The translations under genes and the position numbers were made by a program. From FEN-1191 sp964528845 (GTDB lineage: Bacteria > Pseudomonadota > Gammaproteobacteria > Steroidobacterales > Steroidobacteraceae), in the NCBI GenBank assembly GCA_964528845.1, contig CAZGVE010000018.1, positions 1-64,000 on the forward strand: a DNA stretch of 64,000 nt. Direction: 5' to 3'. Within the stretch, counting starts at the first letter, position 1. Each line of letters opens with the position of its first letter. Positions 7,335 through 16,070 of this stretch are shown here, in pieces. The notes beneath the pieces were generated by a model. The model saw only the letters and a list, made by a program, of their open reading frames with translations, ran no database searches and had not been told where the DNA came from.

Positions 7335-8098
7335 ACGCACCCATCCGAAGCCGAAGCGGCTGGAGGCGGGCGCTGTGGATCCTGCCGCTGCTGGCACTGC
7401 CATTGATGACCGGCGCTGCCACACCCGGCATCCCCGCGTTCGCCGTGCAGTCGAGCGGCGGCGGTCAGACCTACACGCTCACGATAGAGCTGCTGGCGCT
7501 GATGACGGCGATCACGCTGTTGCCGGCGGCGCTGCTGATGATGACCGCCTTCACTCGCATCGTGATCGTGCTGTCGATCCTGCGGCAGGCGATCGGCGCC
7601 GGGCAGACGCCACCCAACCAGGTACTGGTCGGGCTGGCCCTGTTCCTGACGCTGTTCGTGATGTCGCCCGTGATCGACAAGATCCACGCCGACGCTGTGA
7701 CGCCGTACATGGCCGGCACGATCGACACCAGCACCGCGCTGGAGCGCGGCATCGCGCCGCTGAAGACCTTCATGCTCGATCAGACGCGCGAGAGCGATAT
7801 CGCCTCGTTCGTGCGCATTTCCGGCGGCAAGGGGTTTGCCGGCCCCCAGGACGTGCCGTTGACGATCCTGCTGCCGGCGTTCGTGACCAGCGAACTCAAG
7901 ACCGCATTCCAGATCGGCTTCCTGCTCTTCATCCCGTTCGTGATCATCGATCTGGTCGTCGCCAGCGTGCTGATGTCGATGGGAATGATGATGCTCTCGC
8001 CGGTACTGATCTCACTGCCGTTCAAGATCATGCTGTTCGTGCTGGTGGACGGCTGGACCCTGGTGATGGGCTCGCTTGCTTCGAGCTTCTACCGATGA
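7331..8098 (+). CDS. fliP: Flagellar export gate protein FliP
   Basis: Core membrane subunit of the flagellar type III export gate, five copies per gate with FliQ and FliR. It has 255 residues: a cleavable signal peptide (WILPLLALPLMTGAATP), then the hallmark TAITLLPAALLMMTAFTRIV, LRQAIGAGQTPPNQVLVGLA, LLPAFVTSELKTAFQIGF and LMSMGMMMLSPVLISLPFKI. GTG 7331 overlaps the fliO stop by four bases and fits the family's start. The frame is open further upstream, but that part overlaps fliO. Confidence 0.98.
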   Translation: MNAPIRSRSGWRRALWILPLLALPLMTGAATPGIPAFAVQSSGGGQTYTLTIELLALMTAITLLPAALLMMTAFTRIVIVLSILRQAIGAGQTPPNQVLVGLALFLTLFVMSPVIDKIHADAVTPYMAGTIDTSTALERGIAPLKTFMLDQTRESDIASFVRISGGKGFAGPQDVPLTILLPAFVTSELKTAFQIGFLLFIPFVIIDLVVASVLMSMGMMMLSPVLISLPFKIMLFVLVDGWTLVMGSLASSFYR

Positions 8099-8105
8099 GG
8101 ATCAC

Positions 8106-8375
8106 ATGACTCCCGAAACCGTCCTGACCATCGGCCAGCGGGCGCTCGAGATGACGCTGATGCTGGCCGCGCCGATGCTGATCACCGGCCTGCTCATCGG
8201 CCTGCTGGTCGGCATCTTCCAGGCCGCCACGCAGATCAATGAGATGACCCTGTCGTTCATCCCGAAACTGTTGGGCGCCGCAGCGATGCTCGTGATGGTG
8301 GGACCCTGGATGCTCAAGGAGCTGGTGGGCTACACGCGGGCGCTGATCGAGAGCATTCCGTCGCTGGTGGGCTGA
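8106..8375 (+). CDS. fliQ: Flagellar export gate protein FliQ
   Basis: Small export-gate subunit of 89 residues with two transmembrane helices (MLAAPMLITGLLIGLLVGIF and AAAMLVMVGPWMLKELVGY). Family motifs are QAATQINEMTLSFIPKLLG and the N-terminal MTPETVLTIGQRALEM. ATG 8106 is preceded by TGAGGATC. The gap after fliP is seven bases. Confidence 0.97.
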   Translation: MTPETVLTIGQRALEMTLMLAAPMLITGLLIGLLVGIFQAATQINEMTLSFIPKLLGAAAMLVMVGPWMLKELVGYTRALIESIPSLVG

Positions 8376-8398
8376 CGCATGCCCGATGCGCTCGCGGC

Positions 8399-9178
8399 AT
8401 GACGACCTTCACCTTCGATCAGATCGAGGCCTGGCTCGGGGCGGCATTCTGGCCATTCCTGCGCATCGGCGGCTGCCTGATGGTGGCTCCGGTGTTCGGC
8501 GCAGGCTACGTGCCGCCGCGGGTCCGAATCGTGCTCGCCGGCGTGCTCACCGTGGTCGCATTGCCGATGATCCCGCGTAATCCGGGGCTGACGCTGCTGT
8601 CGGGCGATGGGATCATCACGACGATCGAGCAGCTCGTGATCGGTATCGCGCTCGGCTTCACGCTGCAACTGATGTTCGATGCGCTGGCACTGGGCGGGCA
8701 GCTGATCGCGAACAGCATGGGGCTCGAGTTCGCATTCAACCTCGACCCGCTGCGCGGTACCCAGACCGCCGTACTGGGTCAGCTCTATGTGATGCTCGGG
8801 ACGCTGACCTTCCTGAGCCTGGATGGACACATCGCACTGATCGAGACGCTGGTGGCGAGCTTCCGCGGATTGCCAATCGGGCCGCATGGCCTGAGCATGG
8901 AAGCCACCAGGACTCTCGCGGATTGGGGTACGCAGCTGTTCGCCGGCGCGCTGCGCATAGCGCTGCCCGGCATGACGGCGCTGCTCGTCGTCAACCTGGC
9001 TTTCGGTGTCACCAGCCGTGCGGCGCCTGGGCTCAACCTGTTCGCGATCGGCCTGCCGGTCTCGCTGATCTTCGGTCTGGTGATCGTGCTGCTCGGCCTG
9101 CCCGGCATGCAGAGCGGCTTTCAGGCCTTGCTCGCATCTGCGTTCCAGCTGTTGCACGCGATGAGCGGCACCTCCTAG
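8399..9178 (+). CDS. fliR: Flagellar export gate protein FliR
   Basis: Single-copy export-gate subunit, 259 residues and largely transmembrane. Family signatures include FWPFLRIGGCLMVAPVFG, VPPRVRIVLAGVLTVVALPM, MFDALALGGQLIANSMGLEF and LNLFAIGLPVSLIFGLVIVL. ATG 8399 lies 23 bases after fliQ. Length matches the usual 255-265 residues. Confidence 0.97.
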   Translation: MTTFTFDQIEAWLGAAFWPFLRIGGCLMVAPVFGAGYVPPRVRIVLAGVLTVVALPMIPRNPGLTLLSGDGIITTIEQLVIGIALGFTLQLMFDALALGGQLIANSMGLEFAFNLDPLRGTQTAVLGQLYVMLGTLTFLSLDGHIALIETLVASFRGLPIGPHGLSMEATRTLADWGTQLFAGALRIALPGMTALLVVNLAFGVTSRAAPGLNLFAIGLPVSLIFGLVIVLLGLPGMQSGFQALLASAFQLLHAMSGTS

Positions 9179-9188
9179 GGGCGCATGA

Positions 9189-10304
9189 GTGGCTGATCTC
9201 AACGATCGCGAACGCACAGAAAGTCCGTCGCAAAAGCGGCTGGACGATGCGCGGGAGAAGGGGCAGGTCCCCCGCTCGCGCGATCTCACGGCTGCCGCGG
9301 TAGTGCTTGCCGGCGGACTCGGCCTGTATTCGATGGGCTCGCTGCTCGGTGGCCGGATGCTGGCGCTGATGCACGATGGCCTGTCGGTGACCCGCACCGA
9401 CGCCCTGGACAGTGGACGCATGGTGCTGCAGTTCGAGCACGCTGCCGCGCAGGGCCTGCTCGCCGCGGCGCCGGTACTGGGCGTGCTGCTGGCCGCGGCG
9501 CTGGTCGCGCCGCTCGCGATCGGTGGCTGGAACTTCAGCGCGCGGGCACTGGTACCGGACTTCAGCCGGCTCGACCCGATCGCCGGGTTCGGCCGGGTGT
9601 TCTCGCTGCGCGGTGTGATCGAGCTGCTCAAGGCGCTCGCACGCTTCGTGGTCGTAGGTCTGGTCGCAGTGCTGGTGCTGCGCCGGCAGTTTCACAGCTT
9701 CACCGCGCTGGGGCTGGAGCCGGTACGCGCTGCGACCGGCCACGCACTGGCGATGTGCGGCACCGCCCTCATTGCGCTGGGTGGCGCGCTCGGGGCGATC
9801 GCACTCATCGACGCGCCGCTCGCGCTCTGGCAGCACCATAAGTCGCTGCGGATGAGCCGCGACGAACTGCGAGAGGAACACAAGGACGCGGAGGGAAGCC
9901 CCGAGGTCAAGTCCCGCGTCAGGCGCGCGCAGCAGGCGCTGGCGCGGCGCCGCATGATGCAGGAGGTGCCGAAGGCCGACGTCGTGGTGATGAACCCGAC
10001 CCACTACGCGGTGGCACTGCGCTACGACGAGCAGCGCATGCGCGCCCCGGTCGTGGTGGCCAAGGGACGCGACCTGATCGCGCTCAAGATCCGAGAGCTG
10101 GCGGCCGAGCACCACATACCGACGATCGAGGCGCCGCCGCTGGCGCGTGCGCTGCACGCCAGCTGCGAACTGGGCGATGAGATTCCCGCCCGGCTATACG
10201 CGGCGGTCGCCAAGGTTCTGACATATGTCTACCAGCTGCGCAGCGCGCGCCGCCAGGGCGCCCGCCCGCCCGCGCCACCCGATATCGAGGTGCCCGAGAC
10301 ATGA
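9189..10304 (+). CDS. flhB: Flagellar export switch protein FlhB
   Basis: Export-gate protein whose autocleavage switches substrate specificity from rod/hook to filament. It has 371 residues: an N-terminal Lys/Arg-rich segment (SPSQKRLDDAREKGQVPRSR), four transmembrane helices, a cytoplasmic linker, and the cleavage motif NPTH in KADVVVMNPTHYAVALRY. After the cleavage site come APVVVAKGRDLIALKIRELA and IEAPPLARALHASCELGDEI, both typical. Start GTG 9189 is ten bases after fliR. Confidence 0.98.
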   Translation: MADLNDRERTESPSQKRLDDAREKGQVPRSRDLTAAAVVLAGGLGLYSMGSLLGGRMLALMHDGLSVTRTDALDSGRMVLQFEHAAAQGLLAAAPVLGVLLAAALVAPLAIGGWNFSARALVPDFSRLDPIAGFGRVFSLRGVIELLKALARFVVVGLVAVLVLRRQFHSFTALGLEPVRAATGHALAMCGTALIALGGALGAIALIDAPLALWQHHKSLRMSRDELREEHKDAEGSPEVKSRVRRAQQALARRRMMQEVPKADVVVMNPTHYAVALRYDEQRMRAPVVVAKGRDLIALKIRELAAEHHIPTIEAPPLARALHASCELGDEIPARLYAAVAKVLTYVYQLRSARRQGARPPAPPDIEVPET

Positions 10305-10364
10305 GTTCTGTGACGCACTTCGCGCTTGCACTGCCTGAAGCGCCGTTAATTCGTCGCCCCGTGG

Positions 10365-10380
10365 CGGCACGGGAATTGCT
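10365..10380 (+). promoter_or_regulatory. Sigma-54 promoter for flhA operon
   Basis: CGGCACG-GGAA-TTGCT matches the consensus at every conserved base except the first T. GG and GC are 10 bases apart. With the -12 C at 10379, transcription should start near 10391, only two bases before the flhA ATG at 10393. A leaderless or nearly leaderless message is predicted. Confidence 0.75.
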
Positions 10381-10392
10381 CTTTCCAGGTAC

Positions 10393-12504
10393 ATGGCTGA
10401 AATAGCAATCCAAGGTGCGGCCGGTGGCGTCCCCGCCTGGGCCCGAACGCTGCAGGCACTGGTGCGCCGCGGCATCGGTGCGCCGCTGCTCGTGCTCGCC
10501 GTGCTGGCGATGGTCGTACTGCCGCTGCCACCGCTCGCCCTCGACGTGCTGTTCACCTTCAATATCGCCTTGACGCTGCTGGTGCTGATGGCGGTCGTCA
10601 ACGTGTCGCGACCGCTGGACTTCGGGATCTTCCCGACCGTGCTGCTGTTGGCGACGCTGCTGCGGCTCGCGCTCAACGTGGCTTCCACCCGGGTGGTGCT
10701 GCTGCATGGCCACGAGGGCACCGCGGCGGCCGGGCACGTGATCGAGGCCTTCGGGCAGTTCGTGGTCGGCGGCAACTACGCGGTCGGCATCGTCGTATTC
10801 GCGATCCTGACGATCGTCAATTTCGTCGTCGTCACCAAGGGCGCGGGCCGCATCTCCGAGGTCAGCGCGCGCTTCACCCTGGATTCGATGCCCGGCAAGC
10901 AGATGGCGATCGACTCCGACCTGAACGCCGGCCTGATCAACCAGGACGAGGCACGCCTGCGACGCGCCGAGGTACGCGCGGAGGCGGATTTCTACGGCTC
11001 GATGGACGGTGCCAGCAAGTTCGTCCGCGGCGATGCCACCGCTGGCATCCTCATCATGGTCATCAACATCATCGGCGGGCTCGCGATCGGTACGATCAGC
11101 CACGGTTTGAGCTTCTCCGATGCTGCGCGCGTCTACACGCTGCTCACCATCGGCGATGGACTGGTCGCGCAGATTCCCGCGCTGCTGCTCTCGACGGGCG
11201 TCGCGATCATCGTCACGCGCATGTCGCGGGCGCAGGATCTCGGCAGTGAGATGTCGCGTCAGCTGTTCATGCAGCCCCGCAGTCTCGCGGTGGCAGGCAG
11301 CGTGCTGGGTGTGATGGGTCTGATTCCTGGAATGCCCAGCCTGGCGTTCCTGACCTTCGCGGCCATCTGTGGCGGCGGCTCATGGATGCTGCGCCGGCGG
11401 GCAGCGCGCGCCGCGGAGACGCCGGCGCCTGCACCCGCGGTGCCGGCACCGAACGCTGAACAGCGCGAACTGTCGTGGGACGATGTGCAGCCGGTCGATC
11501 TGATCTCCCTGCAGGTGGGATTCCGCCTGGTACCGCTGGTCGACAAGGCGCAGGGCGGCGAACTGCTCGCCCGCATCCGCGGGGTGCGCCGCAAGCTGTC
11601 GCAGGAGCTCGGATTCCTGGTGCAGTCGGTGCACATCCGCGACAACCTGGAACTGGCACCCAATGCCTATCGCATCAGCCTGGCCGGCGTGACGATCGCC
11701 GACGGCGTCGTCTATCCCGAACGTGAGCTCGCGATCAATCCGGGTCGCGTGTTCGGCAAGCCCCCGGGCATCGACACGCACGACCCCGCCTTCGGCATGG
11801 AGGCCGTGTGGATCGAGCCGGCGAAGCGCGAGCAGGCACAGACCCTCGGCTATACCGTGGTCGATGCCAGCACCGTGGTCGCGACGCACCTGAGCAGTGT
11901 CATTCAGGCGCATGCCCACGAGCTGCTCGGCCACGAGGAAGTACAGCAGCTGCTCAACGGCCTGGCCAAGACGGCGCCGCGCCTGGTGGAGGACCTGGTA
12001 CCCAAGACGCTGCAGCTCGGCGTGATCGTGCGCGTGCTGCAGGGCCTGCTCGCCGAGCGGGTTCCGATCCGCAATCTGCGCGCGATCATCGAAACGCTCT
12101 CCGAGCACGCAGGACGCACGCAGGACCCGCAGGTTCTGCAGTCGCAGGTGCGCATCGCGCTCGGCCGCCAGATCGTGCAGGACATCGTCGGCAGCGGTGG
12201 TGAGCTGCCAGTGATTACGCTCGAGCCGGATCTCGAACAGCTGCTGCAGAACACGCTGCAGGGCCAGGCGTCCGGCAATACCGCGCTCGAGCCCGGGCTC
12301 GCCGAGCGGCTGCAGTCCCGACTCACCGAATCGGCGCAGCGCCAGGAATCGGCGGGCGAGCCCGCCGTGCTGATGGTGGCGCCGGCGCTGCGCGGGGCAC
12401 TGGCGCGCTTCACGCGCGCGTCGGTGCCGAACCTGAACGTGCTCGCGTGGAACGAGATTCCCGATAACCGTCGCGTACGGCTGGTCGCCGCCGTAGGCCG
12501 CTAG
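10393..12504 (+). CDS. flhA: Flagellar export gate protein FlhA
   Basis: Largest export-gate protein; its cytoplasmic ring docks chaperone-substrate complexes. It has 703 residues: about eight transmembrane helices in the first 330, the FHIPEP-type signature (LRLALNVASTRVVLLHG, GGNYAVGIVVFAILTIVNFV, ISEVSARFTLDSMPGKQMAI, DLNAGLINQDEARLRRAEV), and a soluble C-terminal domain ending with MVAPALRGALARFTRASVPN. ATG 10393 has no good ribosome site and sits two bases after the predicted sigma-54 start point. The next possible start in frame is GTG 10462, which would still keep the first membrane segment. Confidence 0.98.
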   Translation: MAEIAIQGAAGGVPAWARTLQALVRRGIGAPLLVLAVLAMVVLPLPPLALDVLFTFNIALTLLVLMAVVNVSRPLDFGIFPTVLLLATLLRLALNVASTRVVLLHGHEGTAAAGHVIEAFGQFVVGGNYAVGIVVFAILTIVNFVVVTKGAGRISEVSARFTLDSMPGKQMAIDSDLNAGLINQDEARLRRAEVRAEADFYGSMDGASKFVRGDATAGILIMVINIIGGLAIGTISHGLSFSDAARVYTLLTIGDGLVAQIPALLLSTGVAIIVTRMSRAQDLGSEMSRQLFMQPRSLAVAGSVLGVMGLIPGMPSLAFLTFAAICGGGSWMLRRRAARAAETPAPAPAVPAPNAEQRELSWDDVQPVDLISLQVGFRLVPLVDKAQGGELLARIRGVRRKLSQELGFLVQSVHIRDNLELAPNAYRISLAGVTIADGVVYPERELAINPGRVFGKPPGIDTHDPAFGMEAVWIEPAKREQAQTLGYTVVDASTVVATHLSSVIQAHAHELLGHEEVQQLLNGLAKTAPRLVEDLVPKTLQLGVIVRVLQGLLAERVPIRNLRAIIETLSEHAGRTQDPQVLQSQVRIALGRQIVQDIVGSGGELPVITLEPDLEQLLQNTLQGQASGNTALEPGLAERLQSRLTESAQRQESAGEPAVLMVAPALRGALARFTRASVPNLNVLAWNEIPDNRRVRLVAAVGR

Positions 12505-12529
12505 GACACCAGATGGAGAGGCAACGGCC

Positions 12530-13717
12530 GTGAAGATGAAGCGATACGTGGCTGCGGACATGCGCAGTGCACTGCGTGCGATCCGCGAGGAGCAGGGGCC
12601 CGACGCCGTGATCCTGAGCACCCGCGCGGTGGCTCAGGGCGTCGAGGTGTGCGCCGCGGTCGACCTCGAATTCGCGCAAGGCGAAGCCGAACTCGCGGCA
12701 GCCTCGGCCGCGCCCTATACCGCGCGCGCGCCCGCGGCGCTCGATGACGAATCGGCGCTCGATGCCGCGCTCGAGGGTGAGCGCGGCGCGCGCGGCGACC
12801 GCTCGGTGGGCGATGAACTGCGCAGCCTGCGCGGACTGCTCGAACAGCAGGTCGCTGCGCTCGCCTGGAACGATTTCACACGGCGCGAGCCGTTGCGCGC
12901 ACAGGCGCTCGCGAACCTCGCCAACCTCGGGCTGGACCGCACGCTCGCGATCCGCCTGGTCAGCGCATTACCTTCCGACCTCAGGCCCGAGCAGGCCCAG
13001 CGCCTGCCGTATGCGATGCTCGCGCGCAGTCTGCAGATCGCCGCGAATCCGCTCGAGCGCAGCGCCGTGCTGGCGCTGATCGGGCCACCTGGATCCGGCA
13101 AGACCACGACGCTCTCGAAGCTCGCGGCGCGCTATGTACTCGAACAGGATGGCGCGAACCTCGTCATCCTCTCCACCGACGACGAGCGGCTCGGATCACA
13201 CGAGCAGCTGCGCAGCCTGGGCCGCGTGCTCGGGGTGCGGGTCGAGACCGTCGCTGATGACGCGACGCTCGCGCTGCGCATCGAGGCGCTGGCCGGCCGC
13301 TGCATACTGATCGATACCCCGGGGGCTGCCGCGCGCGACCGCGACAGCGCCGCCAGGCTCGCGGCACTGCGGGCACGCTGCCCGGCGCTGCACGCGATGC
13401 TGGTACTGCCCGCCAGCGCGCAGAGCGGTGTGATCGAGGACACGGTCGCAACCTTCGGGCCGGGTATCGCCAGCAGCTGCGCGCTGACCCGCGTCGATGA
13501 GGCGGTGAGTCTGGGCGGCGTGCTCTCCGCGCTCGCCAACTCCCGGCTGCCGATCGCCTACGTCGCCGAAGGTCCACGCATTCCGGAAGATCTGCGTCCG
13601 GCCCGGGCGCACCAGCTGGTCGCGCGGGCGGTGGAACTCGCGCGCCGCGCCCAGGCCTGTGCCGAGGATGATCTGCTGGCGCGCCGCTATGGAGGATCCG
13701 TCCATGCCGCTGCATGA
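12530..13717 (+). CDS. flhF: SRP-like GTPase FlhF
   Basis: Signal-recognition-type GTPase that sets the pole and number of flagella. It has 395 residues: an N-terminal B domain (MKMKRYVAADMRSALRAIRE, QGPDAVILSTRAV), a linker, then the NG GTPase domain from about residue 110. G1 is GPPGSGKTTTLSKL near residue 185; G3 is IDTPG; the G4-like motif reads TRVDEA where TKLDEA is usual. GTG 12530 has GGAG about 11 bases upstream; ATG 12536 is an alternative. It overlaps fleN at the 3' end. Confidence 0.96.
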   Translation: MKMKRYVAADMRSALRAIREEQGPDAVILSTRAVAQGVEVCAAVDLEFAQGEAELAAASAAPYTARAPAALDDESALDAALEGERGARGDRSVGDELRSLRGLLEQQVAALAWNDFTRREPLRAQALANLANLGLDRTLAIRLVSALPSDLRPEQAQRLPYAMLARSLQIAANPLERSAVLALIGPPGSGKTTTLSKLAARYVLEQDGANLVILSTDDERLGSHEQLRSLGRVLGVRVETVADDATLALRIEALAGRCILIDTPGAAARDRDSAARLAALRARCPALHAMLVLPASAQSGVIEDTVATFGPGIASSCALTRVDEAVSLGGVLSALANSRLPIAYVAEGPRIPEDLRPARAHQLVARAVELARRAQACAEDDLLARRYGGSVHAAA

Positions 13718-14570
13718 GAGCGCGGCACGCGAGGTGGCAACTCCGGGCGTGCAGGTCATTGCGGTGACTGGCGGCAAGGGCGGTACCGGCAAGAGCTCGG
13801 TGGCGGTGAATCTCGCGACCGCGTTCGCGCAGGCGGGACGCAAGGCGATGCTGCTCGACGGTGACCTCGGGCTCGCGAACGTCGACGTGCTGCTGGGACT
13901 CACCCCGCGCTACACGCTGGAGCATGTGCTGCGGGGCGAGCGCGCGCTCGAGGAAGTCATTCTGGAGACCAGCGCCGGCGTGCGCGTGGTACCGGCCGCA
14001 TCGGGGGTGGCGCGCATGGCGGCTCTCAGCGCGGCCGAACAGGCCGGCCTGGTGCAGGCCTTCAGCGCGCTGCCCGGGCCGCTCGATGTACTGATCGTCG
14101 ACACGGCGGCGGGCATCTCCGAATCCGTGCTGCAGTTCTGCCAGGCGGCACAGCAGGTGCTGGTCGTGATGCGCGATGAGCCGACCTCGCTGACTGACAC
14201 CTACGCGCTGATCAAGGTGCTGAGTCGCAATCATGGGCTGCGCCATTTCCGCATCGTCGCCAACATGACGCGCGACCCGGACCAGGGCCGCAATGTGTTC
14301 GGCCGCCTGCAGCGCGTGACCGATCGCTATCTCGATGTGCTGCTCGAATATGCCGGCGAGATTCCCGAGGACCGGCTGCTGCAGAAAGCCGTCCAGGCGC
14401 AGCGAGCGGTGATGGAGCTGTATCCGGGTTGTCCCGCAGCGCAAGCCTTCAAGCGCCTGGCGCGGGCCGCCGGAGCCTGGCCGACGCCGGTGAACGCCAG
14501 CGGCCGGCTCGAATTCTTCCTCGAGAGAATGCTGGCGCGGCCTCCGCCGCGCCTGACGGTGCTCAAATGA
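13704..14570 (+). CDS. fleN: Flagellar number regulator FleN/FlhG (MinD-type ATPase)
   Basis: MinD/ParA-type ATPase that limits flagellar number by antagonising the FleQ-type master regulator and stimulating FlhF. It has 288 residues: deviant Walker A KGGTGKSS at residues 25-32, LLDGDLGLANVDVLLGL, the switch motif DTAAGISESVL, DEPTSLTDTYALIK and a C-terminal membrane-targeting region ending RLEFFLERM. ATG 13704 was chosen because GGAGG lies eight bases upstream; ATG 13689 is in frame. The start lies inside the end of flhF. The stop overlaps the fliA start (ATGA). Confidence 0.95.
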   Translation: MPLHESAAREVATPGVQVIAVTGGKGGTGKSSVAVNLATAFAQAGRKAMLLDGDLGLANVDVLLGLTPRYTLEHVLRGERALEEVILETSAGVRVVPAASGVARMAALSAAEQAGLVQAFSALPGPLDVLIVDTAAGISESVLQFCQAAQQVLVVMRDEPTSLTDTYALIKVLSRNHGLRHFRIVANMTRDPDQGRNVFGRLQRVTDRYLDVLLEYAGEIPEDRLLQKAVQAQRAVMELYPGCPAAQAFKRLARAAGAWPTPVNASGRLEFFLERMLARPPPRLTVLK

Positions 14571-15298
14571 TCAAACGGGTCCGTGCCTACGCCGAAGCGC
14601 AGCCTCAGGGCGACCTGACTGCGCTCGTGCAGCAGCACGCCGACCTCGTCAAGCGCATTGCCTATCACCTGGCCGGACGCCTGCCACCCCAGGTCGAGGT
14701 CGACGACCTGATCCAGGCCGGCATGATGGGCCTGCTCGAGGCTGCCCAGCACTATACGAGCGGGCGCGGCGCGAGCTTCGAAACCTATGCCGGCATCCGC
14801 ATCCGTGGCGCGATGCTCGATGCGTTGCGCAAGCTCGACTGGGCGCCGCGTTCGGTGCATCGCAAGGCACGCGCCGCAGCGCTGGCGCTGCGCGAAGTGG
14901 AGGCGCGCCGCGGAGCAGAGGCTACCGACACCGAGGTCGCCGCGCAGATGGGCGTCACGGTGCCGGAGTACCAGCGCATCGTCCAGGACGCACTGGGGTG
15001 CCAGCTGCTGCATTTCACCGACGCCGATGATGGCGAGGAATCGAGCCTGGACCGGTTGCCTGACCGCGGCCCGGATCCGGAGGGCATCGCGCTCGATGAT
15101 TCGATGCGCCAGGCCATCATCGACGCGGTGCAGGACTTGCCGGAGCGCGAGCGGCTCGTGCTCTCGCTCTACTACGAACAGGAGTTGAATCTGAAAGAAA
15201 TCGGTGTCGTGCTCAAGGTCACGGAGTCCCGCGTGTGCCAGCTGCACGGCCAGGCGCTGCTGCGCCTGAAGTCGCGTCTGCTCGAGTGGCAGACCTAG
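14567..15298 (+). CDS. fliA: Flagellar sigma factor FliA (sigma-28)
   Basis: RNA polymerase sigma factor for late flagellar genes. It has 243 residues: region 2 (LVKRIAYHLAGRLPPQVEVD, DLIQAGMMGLLEAAQHY, SFETYAGIRIRGAMLDALRK, then DWAPRSVHRKAR), region 3, and region 4 (LPERERLVLSLYYEQELNLK, EIGVVLKVTESRVCQLHGQA). This is the standard FliA length. ATG 14567 overlaps the fleN stop. A matching sigma-28-type promoter lies at 3596 in this same cluster. In Pseudomonas che genes follow fliA; here motC follows after ten bases. Confidence 0.97.
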   Translation: MIKRVRAYAEAQPQGDLTALVQQHADLVKRIAYHLAGRLPPQVEVDDLIQAGMMGLLEAAQHYTSGRGASFETYAGIRIRGAMLDALRKLDWAPRSVHRKARAAALALREVEARRGAEATDTEVAAQMGVTVPEYQRIVQDALGCQLLHFTDADDGEESSLDRLPDRGPDPEGIALDDSMRQAIIDAVQDLPERERLVLSLYYEQELNLKEIGVVLKVTESRVCQLHGQALLRLKSRLLEWQT

Positions 15299-15308
15299 GG
15301 CCCGCGCC

Positions 15309-16049
15309 GTGGACTACCTGAGCATCCTCGGACTGATCCTGGCCGTCGTGGCCATCGTGGTCGGTGCCATCCTGAAGGGCGCGGGCATCCACGCACTGCT
15401 GTCCTGGGCCGCGTTCATGATCGTGATCGTCGGCACTGTCGCGGCCATCTGCGTGCAGACGCCGCTCGAAGTCATGAAACGCGCCTTCCAGCTGCTGCCG
15501 TGGGTGTTTCGCCCGCCGCCGAATCAACCGGAAAAGCTGATCCGCAAGCTGGTCGAATGGAGCGTGATCTCGCGCCGTCAGGGCCTGCTCGGACTCGAAT
15601 CGCTGATCGACGGCGAGGGCGATGCGTTCCTGCGCCGCGGACTGCAGCTGGTGGTCGACGGCAGCGAGCCGGACACGATCCGCAGCACGCTGGAGGTCGA
15701 CATGCGCGCGCGCGAGACCGCCGACACGCGTGCGGCCAAGGTATTCGAGGGCATGGGCGTGTATTCGCCGACCCTCGGCATCATCGGCGCGGTGCTCGGT
15801 CTCATGGCGGTCATGCAGAACCTCGCGGATCCCGCGCTGCTCGGCCACGGCATCGCCGCGGCGTTCACGGCCACCGTGTACGGCATCGGGCTGGCGAACC
15901 TGTTCTTCCTGCCGGTCGCCAACAAGCTCAAGGTCGCGGTCCAGTCGCGCGCGCACCTGCACGAGATGGGCATCGAAGGCCTGATCTCGATCGCGCAGGG
16001 CGAGAATCCGCGCATGATCGAAGGCCGCCTGCACAGCTTCCTGTCCTGA
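15309..16049 (+). CDS. motC: Flagellar stator protein MotC (MotA family)
   Basis: Ion-channel stator subunit, 246 residues. It has four transmembrane helices: two near the N-terminus (ILGLILAVVAIVVGAILKG, LLSWAAFMIVIVGTVAAIC) and two after the cytoplasmic loop (YSPTLGIIGAVLGLMAVM, GIAAAFTATVYGIGLANLFF), with the conserved Pro in SPTLG. The loop carries the charged segment SRRQGLLGLESL. Start GTG 15309. The paired MotB-type gene follows after 21 bases. The Leu-rich, shorter loop resembles MotC of Pseudomonas rather than MotA of E. coli, hence the symbol. Confidence 0.93.
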   Translation: MDYLSILGLILAVVAIVVGAILKGAGIHALLSWAAFMIVIVGTVAAICVQTPLEVMKRAFQLLPWVFRPPPNQPEKLIRKLVEWSVISRRQGLLGLESLIDGEGDAFLRRGLQLVVDGSEPDTIRSTLEVDMRARETADTRAAKVFEGMGVYSPTLGIIGAVLGLMAVMQNLADPALLGHGIAAAFTATVYGIGLANLFFLPVANKLKVAVQSRAHLHEMGIEGLISIAQGENPRMIEGRLHSFLS

Positions 16050-16070
16050 GTTCCCGACCCGGAGCGATCG

